This document shows, in pieces, positions 5,641 to 12,241 of a stretch of DNA of 12,241 nucleotides (position 1 is its first letter; each line of letters begins with the position of its first letter). Location: assembly GCA_013152215.1 (NCBI GenBank), contig JAADGT010000346.1:1-12241 (forward strand). The letters are read 5' to 3'. Made by a program: the position numbers and the translations under genes. Under the pieces are notes generated by a model. It was not told where the DNA came from. It did not search any database and was given only the letters and a program-made list of their open reading frames with translations. Source of the stretch: Deltaproteobacteria bacterium. Its GTDB lineage: Bacteria > Desulfobacterota > Deferrisomatia > Deferrisomatales > Deferrisomataceae.

Positions 5641-6249
5641 ATGGACAAGCAGACCGCCGGCGGGGTGTGGCGCCGGTTCGAGGCCGCGGTGGAGCGTCTG
5701 AGTCGGCTGACCGGCTACCTCGGGGCCGTGAGCGTGCTGGCTGCAGCCCTGATCGTGACCGAAGGGGTGGTGGTGCGCAAGGTGCTCGGTTGGTCCACCA
5801 CCTGGCAGATCGAACTCTCGGTGTTCCTGCTGATGTACGCGTGCTTCGTGGGGGCGGCCTACGCCCAAACCCGGGAGGGCCATCTGAACGTGGACCTCCT
5901 GATCGTGCACTTCAGCCCCCGGGCCCGGGAGATCCTGATCATCGTGGTCTCCGTGCTGAGCTGGGCCCTGTGCGGGCTGATCGCGTGGTACGCGTGGCCC
6001 ATGTGGTGGGAGGCCGTGGTCCACAACGACCACAGCGAGTCCCTTTGGGGACCGCCCCTGTGGATCCCCTACTTCTTCCTGCCGTTCGGCATGACCCTGT
6101 TGTTCCTCCAGTACGTGGTGACCATCGTGCGCAAGATCAAGGTGCTCCGGGAGGGCACCTTCGAGACGGAGGTGACGCGGGCCGAGCTTCGGGAGATCGA
6201 GATACCGCCTCCCGCAGGCACGACGGACGGGAGGGGCACCGATGGATGA
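5641..6249 (+). CDS. dctQ: TRAP transporter small membrane subunit DctQ
   Basis: A 202-residue inner-membrane protein with four probable transmembrane helices (roughly 23-43, 58-76, 97-120 and 138-164). The conserved REGHLNVDLL segment (78-87) between helices two and three is characteristic of DctQ. The subunit pairs with DctM and is required for TRAP uptake, which is driven by an ion gradient, usually Na+. The ATG has GAGGGAG (5626-5632) eight bases upstream. The charged C-terminal tail is cytoplasmic, and the stop codon lies inside the start of dctM (8-nt overlap), indicating coupled translation and fixed stoichiometry. Confidence 0.9.
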   Translation: MDKQTAGGVWRRFEAAVERLSRLTGYLGAVSVLAAALIVTEGVVVRKVLGWSTTWQIELSVFLLMYACFVGAAYAQTREGHLNVDLLIVHFSPRAREILIIVVSVLSWALCGLIAWYAWPMWWEAVVHNDHSESLWGPPLWIPYFFLPFGMTLLFLQYVVTIVRKIKVLREGTFETEVTRAELREIEIPPPAGTTDGRGTDG

Positions 6250-7591
6250 GAAGGTTCTCAGCGTTGTCATGTTCCTGAGCGCCCTGCTCATCCTCCTGTC
6301 CGGGATCCCCATCTGGGCGGGGCTGGCCCTCGTGTCGGTGCTTGCCATCCTGATCTTCGCCCCCCACCTGCTGTCGATGCTCCCCCACGTGTTCTACGGC
6401 AGCATGGACAGCTTCGCCCTGCTGGCGATTCCCCTGTTCATCCTTTTGAGCGCTCCGATCGCGGCATCCCGTGCGAGCCGCGACCTGTACGAGGCCCTGC
6501 ACCGATGGCTCTACCGGCTCCCGGGTGGGCTCGGCATCAGCACCATGCTGGCCTCGGGCGTGTTCGCGGCCCTGTGCGGGTCCAGCCCGGCCACGGCCGC
6601 GGCCATCGGGGGCATCGGCATCCCGGAGATGCGCCGCCGAGGTTACCCGGGCAGCCTGGCCTGCGGGCTGATCGCCCACGCCGGCACCTTCGGGATCCTG
6701 ATCCCACCGAGCATCACCATGATCCTGTATGGGGTGGCCACCGAAACGTCCATCGGCAAGTGCTTCATCGCGGGGATCATCCCGGGGCTCCTCGAGATCC
6801 TGCTGAGCTGCGTGTGGGTGGCCTTCTACTTCCGGTTCATCCTGGGGCGCCGGGGCCGAAAAGGGCGCCGGGGGGCCGGGGCCGAGCGGGAGCCGGCCGG
6901 GGCGAAGGAGGAGCACTACACCCTCCGGCAGAAGATGGAGTACCTGCCCCGGGTCCTGCCGTTCGTCTTCATCATCGTGGGGATCATGGGATCCCTGTAC
7001 GGGGGATGGGCCACCCCGAGCGAGGCCGCGGGCGTGGGCGCGGTGCTGTCGTTCGCCGTGGTGATCGTGCTCTACCGGATGTGGCGCTGGAGCGACATCA
7101 AGGTCATCCTTCTCAAGGCGTTGAACGACAGCACCATGATCCTGATGATCATGGCGGCGGCGCTGGTGTTCAGCTGGGTGTGCTCCGACCTGTACGTGAC
7201 CCAGTCCCTGGCGGAGATGATCCTGGGCCTCCCCCTGGGCAAGTGGGGGATCCTGTTCCTCATCAACGTGCTGCTGCTCATCCTGGGGTTCTTCATACCC
7301 CCGGCGGCCGTGATCCTGATGGTGGCCCCCATGCTGCTGCCTGTGATCACGGGCCTCGGCTTCGACCCGGTGTGGTTCGCCGTGATCATGACGGTGAACC
7401 TGGAGATCGGCCTGGTGACCCCGCCGGTGGGACTGAACCTCTACATCGTCAAGGGCATCGCCCCGGACGTGCCTTTGTCGGAGGTGCTGCGGGGGGTGCT
7501 CCCCTTCGTGATCATCGAGGTGATCGTGATCGTCGCCGTGTCCGCGTTCCCCCAGCTCGCCCTCTGGCTTCCGAACCGGATGATCGGGTAG
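6242..7591 (+). CDS. dctM: TRAP transporter large membrane subunit DctM
   Basis: A 449-residue polytopic membrane protein, the transport channel of the TRAP system. It is hydrophobic throughout, with about 12 helices. Signatures include FALLAIPLFILLSAPIA (58-74), the CGSSPATAAAIGGIGIPEM re-entrant loop (112-130), HAGTFGILIPPSI (146-158) and, in the second half, NLEIGLVTPPVGLNLYIVKGI. These inverted-repeat halves carry the Na+ and substrate sites in the family. A basic, Gly/Arg/Glu-rich cytoplasmic loop at about 201-236 separates the halves. The start overlaps dctQ by 8 nt, with GGGAGGGG just upstream. Length is slightly above the usual 425-430, explained by the loop. Confidence 0.93.
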   Translation: MDEKVLSVVMFLSALLILLSGIPIWAGLALVSVLAILIFAPHLLSMLPHVFYGSMDSFALLAIPLFILLSAPIAASRASRDLYEALHRWLYRLPGGLGISTMLASGVFAALCGSSPATAAAIGGIGIPEMRRRGYPGSLACGLIAHAGTFGILIPPSITMILYGVATETSIGKCFIAGIIPGLLEILLSCVWVAFYFRFILGRRGRKGRRGAGAEREPAGAKEEHYTLRQKMEYLPRVLPFVFIIVGIMGSLYGGWATPSEAAGVGAVLSFAVVIVLYRMWRWSDIKVILLKALNDSTMILMIMAAALVFSWVCSDLYVTQSLAEMILGLPLGKWGILFLINVLLLILGFFIPPAAVILMVAPMLLPVITGLGFDPVWFAVIMTVNLEIGLVTPPVGLNLYIVKGIAPDVPLSEVLRGVLPFVIIEVIVIVAVSAFPQLALWLPNRMIG

Positions 7592-7593
7592 GC

Positions 7594-7650
7594 TCACGGG
7601 CCGGGCGGCTCCCGTGACCGCGATCCCCGGGGCTGCGGGAGCGGCTCCCG
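7594..7650 (+). promoter_or_regulatory. Two inverted repeats between dctM and CoA-transferase
   Basis: TCACGGG (7594-7600) pairs with CCCGTGA (7611-7617), two bases past the dctM stop, and CGGGAGC (7636-7642) mirrors GCTCCCG (7644-7650). Neither is followed by a T-run. Read-through into the CoA-transferase gene is likely, perhaps at a lower level. Confidence 0.5.
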
Positions 7651-7678
7651 GTACTCGAACCTAGAACAAGGAGCCGAC

Positions 7679-8875
7679 ATGGAGCCGGAGCTCCCCCTTG
7701 CAGGCCTGAAGGTGCTGGACCTGACCCGGGTGCTGGCGGGGCCCTACTGCACCATGGTGCTGGGGGACCTGGGGGCCGAGGTGGTGAAGGTCGAGGTGCC
7801 GGGCGTGGGAGACGATGCCCGCCACTTCGGGCCGTTCGTGGGCCCGGAGAGCGCCTACTTCATGAGCCTGAACCGCAACAAGAAGAGCATCACGCTGAAC
7901 CTCAAGCACGAGAAGGGGCGGCGCCTTCTCCTCGACCTGGTGCGACAGTTCGACGTGCTCGTAGAGAACTACCGGCCCGGCACCATGGAGAAGCTGGGGC
8001 TCGGCTACGACCGGCTCTCGGCCGAGAACCCCGGGCTGGTGTACGCGGCCATCTCGGGGTTCGGCCACACCGGGCCCTACCGCAACAAGCCGGCCTACGA
8101 CGTGGTGGTCCAGGGGATGGGGGGCATCATGAGCATCACGGGGCACCCGGGCGGCCCCCCCACCCGGGTGGGCGCCTCCATCGGGGACATCACCGCCGGG
8201 CTGTTTGGCACGGTGGGCATCCTGGCAGCGCTTCGGGCCCGGGAGCGCACGGGCAGGGGCCGGTTCGTGGACGTGGCCATGCTGGACGGCCAGGTGGCCA
8301 TCCTGGAGAACGCCATCGCCCGGTACCAGGTCTCAGGCCGGGTCCCCACCCGAATCGGAAACCGTCACCCCTCGATCACCCCCTTCACCTCGGTCCGGGC
8401 CTCGGACGACTACCTCATCGTCGCCGTGGGAAACGACGCCTTGTGGGCGAAGTTCTGTCGCCTGGTGGGGCGGGAGGACCTCATCGACCATCCCTCCTAC
8501 CGGACCAACCAGGACCGAACAGAGAACTGGGAAAGCCTGGAACCCATTCTGGCGGCAGTCTTCCGCACCCGGACCGCGGCCGAGTGGCTCAAGGCTCTGG
8601 AGGGGGCCGGCATCCCATGCGGTCCCATCAACACCATCGACAGGGTGGTGGCGGACCCCCAAGTGAACGCCCGAGGGATGATCGTGGAGATGGACCACCC
8701 GGTGGCGGGCCCCATGAAAATGGCCGGTTCCCCCATCAAGATCTCCGGAACCCCACCCCAAGAGAGACCTCGCCCTTCCCCGGCCCTAGGGGAGCACACC
8801 CGGGAGGTCCTGACCCGCCTCCTGGGCCTACCTGACGACGAATTGGACGCCCTCGCCGACGAGGGGGTGATCTGA
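7679..8875 (+). CDS. CaiB/BaiF-family type III CoA-transferase
   Basis: A 398-residue cytoplasmic enzyme of the family that includes formyl-CoA and carnitine CoA-transferases. These move CoA from a donor thioester to a carboxylic acid through an aspartyl intermediate. The N-terminal PLAGLKVLDLTRVLAGPYCTMVLGDLGAEVVKVE (6-39) is the classic signature; VENYRPGTMEKLGLGY (95-110) and GFGHTGPYRNKPAYDVVVQGMGG (127-149) follow. Asp170 in SIGDITAGLFG matches the catalytic Asp. Length is typical. AAGGAG (7668-7673) precedes the ATG by five bases. As the last gene of the TRAP cluster, 87 bp after dctM, it probably activates the imported acid. Donor and acceptor cannot be told from sequence; family annotations are often over-specific. 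Confidence 0.93.
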   Translation: MEPELPLAGLKVLDLTRVLAGPYCTMVLGDLGAEVVKVEVPGVGDDARHFGPFVGPESAYFMSLNRNKKSITLNLKHEKGRRLLLDLVRQFDVLVENYRPGTMEKLGLGYDRLSAENPGLVYAAISGFGHTGPYRNKPAYDVVVQGMGGIMSITGHPGGPPTRVGASIGDITAGLFGTVGILAALRARERTGRGRFVDVAMLDGQVAILENAIARYQVSGRVPTRIGNRHPSITPFTSVRASDDYLIVAVGNDALWAKFCRLVGREDLIDHPSYRTNQDRTENWESLEPILAAVFRTRTAAEWLKALEGAGIPCGPINTIDRVVADPQVNARGMIVEMDHPVAGPMKMAGSPIKISGTPPQERPRPSPALGEHTREVLTRLLGLPDDELDALADEGVI

Positions 8876-8903
8876 CGGAACCTCAAGCCCGGCCGCCCGG
8901 GGG

Positions 8904-9005
8904 AGAGGGGGTATGATGCAACACCCCCGCGAACGACACGGAGGCCCCCTGGCCGGGAGCCGTCGCGGCCGTGGCGAGCGCTGCGCGAGACGGGAGGTGC
9001 GCCGT
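8904..9005. repeat. Right copy of duplicated upstream segment
   Basis: The counterpart of 2806-2899 in the same orientation: a 16-nt identical start including TATGAT (8912-8917), then a looser stretch, then 36 nt matching at 32 positions. In both places it leads into thioesterase sequence, so it belongs to one duplicated block and not only to an unrelated dispersed repeat. Confidence 0.7.
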
Positions 9006-9013
9006 CGACCCGG

Positions 9014-9131
9014 AGAGACCGGGGCGGTGTGCGCGTGCGAGATCGTGGCGGTGCACGGCTCCCACGAGCAGACGGTGGCGTTCGCCCGGGGCACGGTGGT
9101 GAAGACCAGGCGGGCCGAGGCAGATTCTTAG
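9014..9131 (+). pseudogene. Thioesterase tail left by internal deletion
   Basis: Bases 9023-9121 match 3271-3369 of the intact thioesterase gene at 97 of 99 positions; the two differences (9088-9089) change one Gln codon to Arg. The encoded tail covers residues 107-137 (AVCACEIVAVHGSHEQTVAFA and on). Everything from the start codon through the HGFAHGG active site, about 360 nt, is absent. The frame stays open upstream to 8913 through the repeat segment, giving a possible 72-residue product, but it has no catalytic core and no clear ribosome site. I treat it as a deletion relic. Confidence 0.8.
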
Positions 9132-9175
9132 CCTGGATCCCTCCTGTCCGCGGATGCGACGGGGAGGCCTCAGGT

Positions 9176-9889
9176 TCATCGGGGCGATGGTCGTAGCAGG
9201 CCCGCCCACCGTCGGTACACCGTGTCTCCGAGGGGACCGAGCCGGTCCAGGTGGTCGGGAGCTGGTCCGAGCACGGCGTCCTCGGCCACCCCGGCCTCCT
9301 CCATCTCCCCCCCGAACTCCGAGACCCAGTCCCGGAGGATCGCTTCGGTGATCTCCATGTGGAACAGGAACCCGTAGGCGTTGCTGCCGTAGCGGAAGGC
9401 CTGGTTCTCGGTGAGGTCGGACGAGGCCAGCCGCACGGACCCGGCGGGCAGGTCGAACACGTCGCCGTGCCAGTGCAGGGCCGTGAACGAGGGGGGCAGG
9501 CCTGCCAGCAAGGCGTCCGTCCGGGCCTCGTCGGTGAGGCGCACCTCGTGCCACCCGATCTCCTTGCGGCCCCCCGGCCGCACCGACGCTCCCAACGCGG
9601 CGGCAAGGAGCTGGCTCCCCAGGCAGGTGCCGAGCACCGGTCGCCCCAGGCTCAGGGCGTCCTCGATCAGCCGCAGCTCCTCCCGCAGGAAAGGGTGCGC
9701 CTCGTGCTCGTACACGCCCATGGGTCCCCCCATCACCACGAGCCCGGCCCCCTCACCCATTTCTGGCGGCACCGGGTCTCCGGCATAGACCCGGATGAGC
9801 CGCGGCCGCACCCCTGCCGCCCGCAGCGCCGCCTCGATCCGCGCCGGGGGCTCGCACCACACGTGTTGGAGAATGTAGACGGTTTCCAT
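9176..9889 (-). CDS. Class I glutamine amidotransferase-like protein
   Basis: A 237-residue stand-alone class I amidotransferase resembling GMP synthase-like GATases (the GuaA-domain group). The nucleophile is Cys89 in GTCLGSQLLA; the partners His177 and Glu179 lie in LFHMEIT, so the triad is complete. GLVVMGGPMGVYE (49-61) forms the usual oxyanion-side loop. No synthase domain is attached; such proteins may act as hydrolases on gamma-glutamyl compounds or work with an unknown partner. The frame is open to 10075, but the ATG at 9889 has GGGGAG a few bases upstream and gives the expected METVYILQH N-terminus. It lies downstream of gcvPB on the same strand after a 238-bp gap and converges on the thioesterase relic. 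A decayed copy is at 3408-3560. Confidence 0.88.
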   Translation of the reverse strand: METVYILQHVWCEPPARIEAALRAAGVRPRLIRVYAGDPVPPEMGEGAGLVVMGGPMGVYEHEAHPFLREELRLIEDALSLGRPVLGTCLGSQLLAAALGASVRPGGRKEIGWHEVRLTDEARTDALLAGLPPSFTALHWHGDVFDLPAGSVRLASSDLTENQAFRYGSNAYGFLFHMEITEAILRDWVSEFGGEMEEAGVAEDAVLGPAPDHLDRLGPLGDTVYRRWAGLLRPSPR

Positions 9890-10032
9890 CGGAACTCCCC
9901 TGACCACGAAATCGGCAGCTCTCCGGCCCGATGTCCACCAGCACCCCCCGTGCCAGGGGAGGCGAGCCGGAACTGCCCGGTTCGTGGGAAGCCCGCCGTC
10001 CCGGCCCGGCCCCATCACCACAAAGTCGTCAC

Positions 10033-10068
10033 AAGTACGGCGAATAAGTACCATTTTGTCGCAATGGT
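10033..10068. promoter_or_regulatory. AT-richer patch with inverted and direct repeats
   Basis: ACCATT (10050-10055) and AATGGT (10063-10068) form an inverted repeat around seven bases, and AAGTAC occurs at 10033-10038 and 10046-10051. The patch is the only AT-rich part of the 238-bp gap between gcvPB and the amidotransferase gene, so a promoter or operator for the latter (minus strand) is plausible. I found no convincing -35/-10 pair. A relic of an insertion-sequence end is an alternative. Confidence 0.35.
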
Positions 10069-10127
10069 GGCGCAACCCGCCCCCCTCGCGACCTACCCGA
10101 GCTGAGCTCTCCCCGTTGGGTGCGGCC

Positions 10128-11588
10128 TCACCCGGTCAGGCAGGGGGAGCGGGCGGCGGCCGCCTCGTCGAGGCGCCGGCGCTTGGCCTGCACCGGGGCG
10201 TCGTGCAGGAGCTGGGGCTCGGCCTCGGCCTCGGCCGCGATGGCCCGCAGGGCCTCGATGAACCCGTCCAGGTCGGCCTTGGACTCGGTCTCGGTGGGCT
10301 CGATCATGAGGGCGCCCCGCACCACCAGGGGGAAGTAGATCGTGGGGGGATGGTACCCGTAGTCGATGAGGCGCTTGGCGATGTCGAGCGCGGTGACCTT
10401 GCGGGGGATCTGGTTTCGGTCGGTGAACACGCACTCGTGGAGGCAGGGCCGGTCGTAGGGAAGGTGGAGCACGTCCTTGAGGCGCTCCTTCACGTAGTTG
10501 GCGTTGAGCACGGCGAGCTCGCTCGCCCGCCGGAGCCCCTCGGCCCCCATCGAGCGGATGTAGGCCCAGGCCCGCACGATCACCCCAAAGTTGCCGTAGA
10601 AGGCGTGGACCCGGCCCACCGAGAGGGGCCGGTCGTGGTCCAGATCGAGGGAGCCGTCCGGCCGCTCCACGATGCGGGGCACCGGCAGGAACGGCTCGAG
10701 GGGGGCCCGCACGCACAGGGGCCCGGACCCGGGCCCCCCGCCGCCGTGGGGCGCCGAGAAGGTCTTGTGGAGGTTCAGGTGCATGGCGTCCACCCCCAGG
10801 TCGCCCATGCGCACGACGCCCATCAGGGCGTTCAGGTTGGCCCCGTCGCAGTACACCAGGCCCCCCTTTTCGTGCACGATCTCCGCCACCTCCTTCAGGT
10901 TCTCCTCGAACAGCCCCAGGGTGTTCGGGTTGGTGACCATGATGCCGGCCACGTCCTCGTCCATCACGGCCTCGACCGCCGCGGGCTCGAGCACGCCGCC
11001 GGGCCCCGAGGCCACGGGAACCGGCCGGAGGCCGCAGAGGGCCGCGCTGGCCGGGTTGGTGCCGTGGGCCGTGTCGGGGACCAGGATCTTGGTGCGGCGC
11101 TCGCCCCGCCGGGCCAGGAAGGCCCGGATCACGAGGATGCCCGTCAGCTCCCCCTGGGCGCCGGCAGCGGGCTGGAGGCTCACGGCGTCCATGCCGGTGA
11201 TCTCGGCCAGGAACCGCTCGGTCTCCCAGAGGATGCGCAGGGGGCCCTGGGCGAGGGCGGGGGGGAGCAGCGGGTGGGCGGTGCGAAGCCCCTCCAGGGC
11301 CACGACGGCCTCGTGGAGCCTGGGGTTGTACTTCATGGTGCACGAGCCCAGGGGGTAGGTCGTGGTGTCCACCGACACGTTCCACTGGGACAGCCGGGTG
11401 AAGTGGCGCACCACGTCCACCTCGGTGAGCTCGGGAAGGTCCGGGGCCTCCCCCTCGAGCCCCGGTGGAAGGGGCGCCTCGGGCACGTCGCGGCGGGGCA
11501 TCGAGAAGCCCGTGCGGCCCGACCGGCTGCGCTCCCAGATCAGGGGCTCTTCGAACACCAGCCCGGTGGTGCCGACCCGTGCGGTCAT
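10128..11588 (-). CDS. gcvPB: Glycine decarboxylase P-protein subunit 2
   Basis: A 486-residue protein, the PLP-binding subunit of the two-subunit P-protein of the glycine cleavage system. With GcvPA it decarboxylates glycine and passes the aminomethyl group to the lipoyl H-protein. The PLP lysine is Lys275 in MHLNLHKTFSAPHGGGGPGSGP. Other family motifs are TTTYPLGSCTMKYNPR (75-90), LQPAAGAQGELTG (138-150), DTAHGTNPASAA (172-183), IMVTNPNTLGLFE (216-228) and YCDGANLNALMG (246-257). Length is usual for GcvPB. The ATG at 11588 overlaps the gcvPA stop (ATGA) and has GAGGAGG seven bases upstream. The frame remains open further upstream but there it only shadows gcvPA. No clear intrinsic terminator follows. 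Confidence 0.96.
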   Translation of the reverse strand: MTARVGTTGLVFEEPLIWERSRSGRTGFSMPRRDVPEAPLPPGLEGEAPDLPELTEVDVVRHFTRLSQWNVSVDTTTYPLGSCTMKYNPRLHEAVVALEGLRTAHPLLPPALAQGPLRILWETERFLAEITGMDAVSLQPAAGAQGELTGILVIRAFLARRGERRTKILVPDTAHGTNPASAALCGLRPVPVASGPGGVLEPAAVEAVMDEDVAGIMVTNPNTLGLFEENLKEVAEIVHEKGGLVYCDGANLNALMGVVRMGDLGVDAMHLNLHKTFSAPHGGGGPGSGPLCVRAPLEPFLPVPRIVERPDGSLDLDHDRPLSVGRVHAFYGNFGVIVRAWAYIRSMGAEGLRRASELAVLNANYVKERLKDVLHLPYDRPCLHECVFTDRNQIPRKVTALDIAKRLIDYGYHPPTIYFPLVVRGALMIEPTETESKADLDGFIEALRAIAAEAEAEPQLLHDAPVQAKRRRLDEAAAARSPCLTG

Positions 11589-12241
11589 GGCCCGACCTCC
11601 TCGAGGAACGCGTCCAGGTCCTCCCGGCTCTTGGTCTCGGTGACGCACACCAGGTGGGCTCCCTCGAGCTCGGGAGCGAGGGGGCCCAGGGGCAGCCCCG
11701 GCACGAACCCCCGGTCGCGGAGCCGCTCGGGGGCGCCGGGGGGCAGGCGCACGACGAACTCGTGGAAGGTGGGGGCTGGGAACGGAACCTCCGCGCCGGC
11801 TCGCACGAGGCCCGCCTTCAGGTATTCGGCCTTGTCGCGGTTGAGCCGCGCCAGCTCCCGGATGCCGGCCTTTCCCAGGAGGGCCAGGTAGGCGGCCGCG
11901 GTCAGGGCGCACAGGTTCTGGTTCGAGCAGATGTTGGAGGTGGCCTTCTCGCGGCGGATGTGCTGCTCGCGGGTCGCCAGGGTGATCACGAACCCCGGCC
12001 GGCCGTCGCGGTCCCGGGTGCGGCCCACGAGCCGGCCCGGCATCTGGCGCAGGAGCTTCCGGCGCGCCGTGAAGATGCCCAGGTAGGGCCCCCCGAACGA
12101 GACCGGGAGCCCCAGGCTCTGGCCCTCGCCGCAGGCCAGGTCGGCCCCGCACGCCCCCGGGCTCCGCAGCAGCCCGTAGGCCAGGGCCTCGGTGAAGGTC
12201 ACGACCGCCAGCGCCCCCCGGGCCCGGGCCGCCGCGCAGGC
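11585..12241 (-). CDS. gcvPA: Glycine decarboxylase P-protein subunit 1, C-terminal part
   Basis: The C-terminal 218 residues of GcvPA; the N-terminal half lies beyond the right edge and the frame is open to 12241. Recognisable GcvPA segments are GADLACGEGQSLGLPVSFGGPYLG, PGRLVGRTRD, and TLATREQHIRREKATSNICSNQ, followed by LTAAAYLALLGKAGI. GcvPA and GcvPB form the heteromeric P-protein found in many Firmicutes, thermophiles and some Desulfobacterota in place of the single-chain enzyme. The stop overlaps the gcvPB start by four bases, so the two are translated together. Further gcv genes (gcvT, gcvH) may lie to the right, upstream in transcription; that cannot be checked here. Confidence 0.95.
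   Translation of the reverse strand, partial: ACAAARARGALAVVTFTEALAYGLLRSPGACGADLACGEGQSLGLPVSFGGPYLGIFTARRKLLRQMPGRLVGRTRDRDGRPGFVITLATREQHIRREKATSNICSNQNLCALTAAAYLALLGKAGIRELARLNRDKAEYLKAGLVRAGAEVPFPAPTFHEFVVRLPPGAPERLRDRGFVPGLPLGPLAPELEGAHLVCVTETKSREDLDAFLEEVGP

Noticed and set aside
9890..10075. N-terminal extension of the amidotransferase
   Set aside because: The extension has no family similarity and crosses the AT-rich patch; the ATG at 9889 has a ribosome site and the normal N-terminus. A short FVVMGPG stretch echoes the GLVVMGGP motif but is too short to call a third copy.
9984..11891. Long plus-strand frame opposite the gcv genes
   Set aside because: Low-complexity Gly/His/Leu/Val translation typical of an antisense frame in GC-rich coding DNA; gcvPB and gcvPA explain the region on the minus strand.
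10128..12152. A single 674-codon minus-strand frame spanning gcvPB and beyond
   Set aside because: The part beyond 11588 is a Pro/Arg/Gly-rich shadow of gcvPA in another frame; gcvPB has its own ATG, ribosome site and ATGA overlap with gcvPA.
1..12241. CRISPR array, tRNA, rRNA or complete insertion sequence
   Set aside because: No regularly spaced repeat series, no cloverleaf or rRNA-like segment and no transposase-like protein was seen on either strand.

Overview
This is a GC-rich bacterial window: most genes end codons in G or C, and only a few short AT-richer patches occur, which are the candidate promoters. The TRAP transporter with a type III CoA-transferase and the two-subunit glycine decarboxylase (gcvPA/gcvPB) fit an anaerobic or respiratory Gram-negative-type bacterium. 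A high-GC Desulfobacterota relative is my guess, from gene content only.

Layout. (1) 1-2781 is an accessory block holding two unrelated toxin-antitoxin modules: a vapB-vapC pair on the minus strand (233-860) and an abiEi-abiEii pair on the plus strand (1289-2781). The vapBC pair lies between two 16-bp perfect direct repeats (184-199 and 964-979). abiE has a good sigma-70-type promoter with a perfect inverted repeat over the predicted transcription start. (2) 2806-3560 holds an intact hotdog-fold thioesterase gene (plus) followed by a frameshifted remnant of a glutamine amidotransferase gene (minus). (3) 3607-8875 is a carboxylate uptake and activation cluster: a GntR/FCD regulator with an operator on its own promoter, then dctP, dctQ and dctM (TRAP transporter), then a CaiB/BaiF-family CoA-transferase. 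The probable job is uptake of an organic acid and its entry into metabolism as a CoA thioester. The substrate cannot be read from the sequence. (4) 8904-9889 repeats block 2 in the same order, but here the thioesterase is reduced to its tail and the amidotransferase is intact. (5) 10128-12241 is gcvPB and the C-terminal part of gcvPA (minus strand, running off the right edge).

The main unexpected observation is that blocks 2 and 4 are colinear direct repeats flanking the transporter cluster, and each has kept a different functional gene of the ancestral convergent pair. This looks like a duplication, or the integration of a homologous segment, followed by reciprocal loss. The final 99 nt of the shared thioesterase sequence differ at only two positions, while the neighbouring amidotransferase copies have diverged much more. 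I found no CRISPR array, tRNA, rRNA or intact insertion sequence, and no clearly new defence system.
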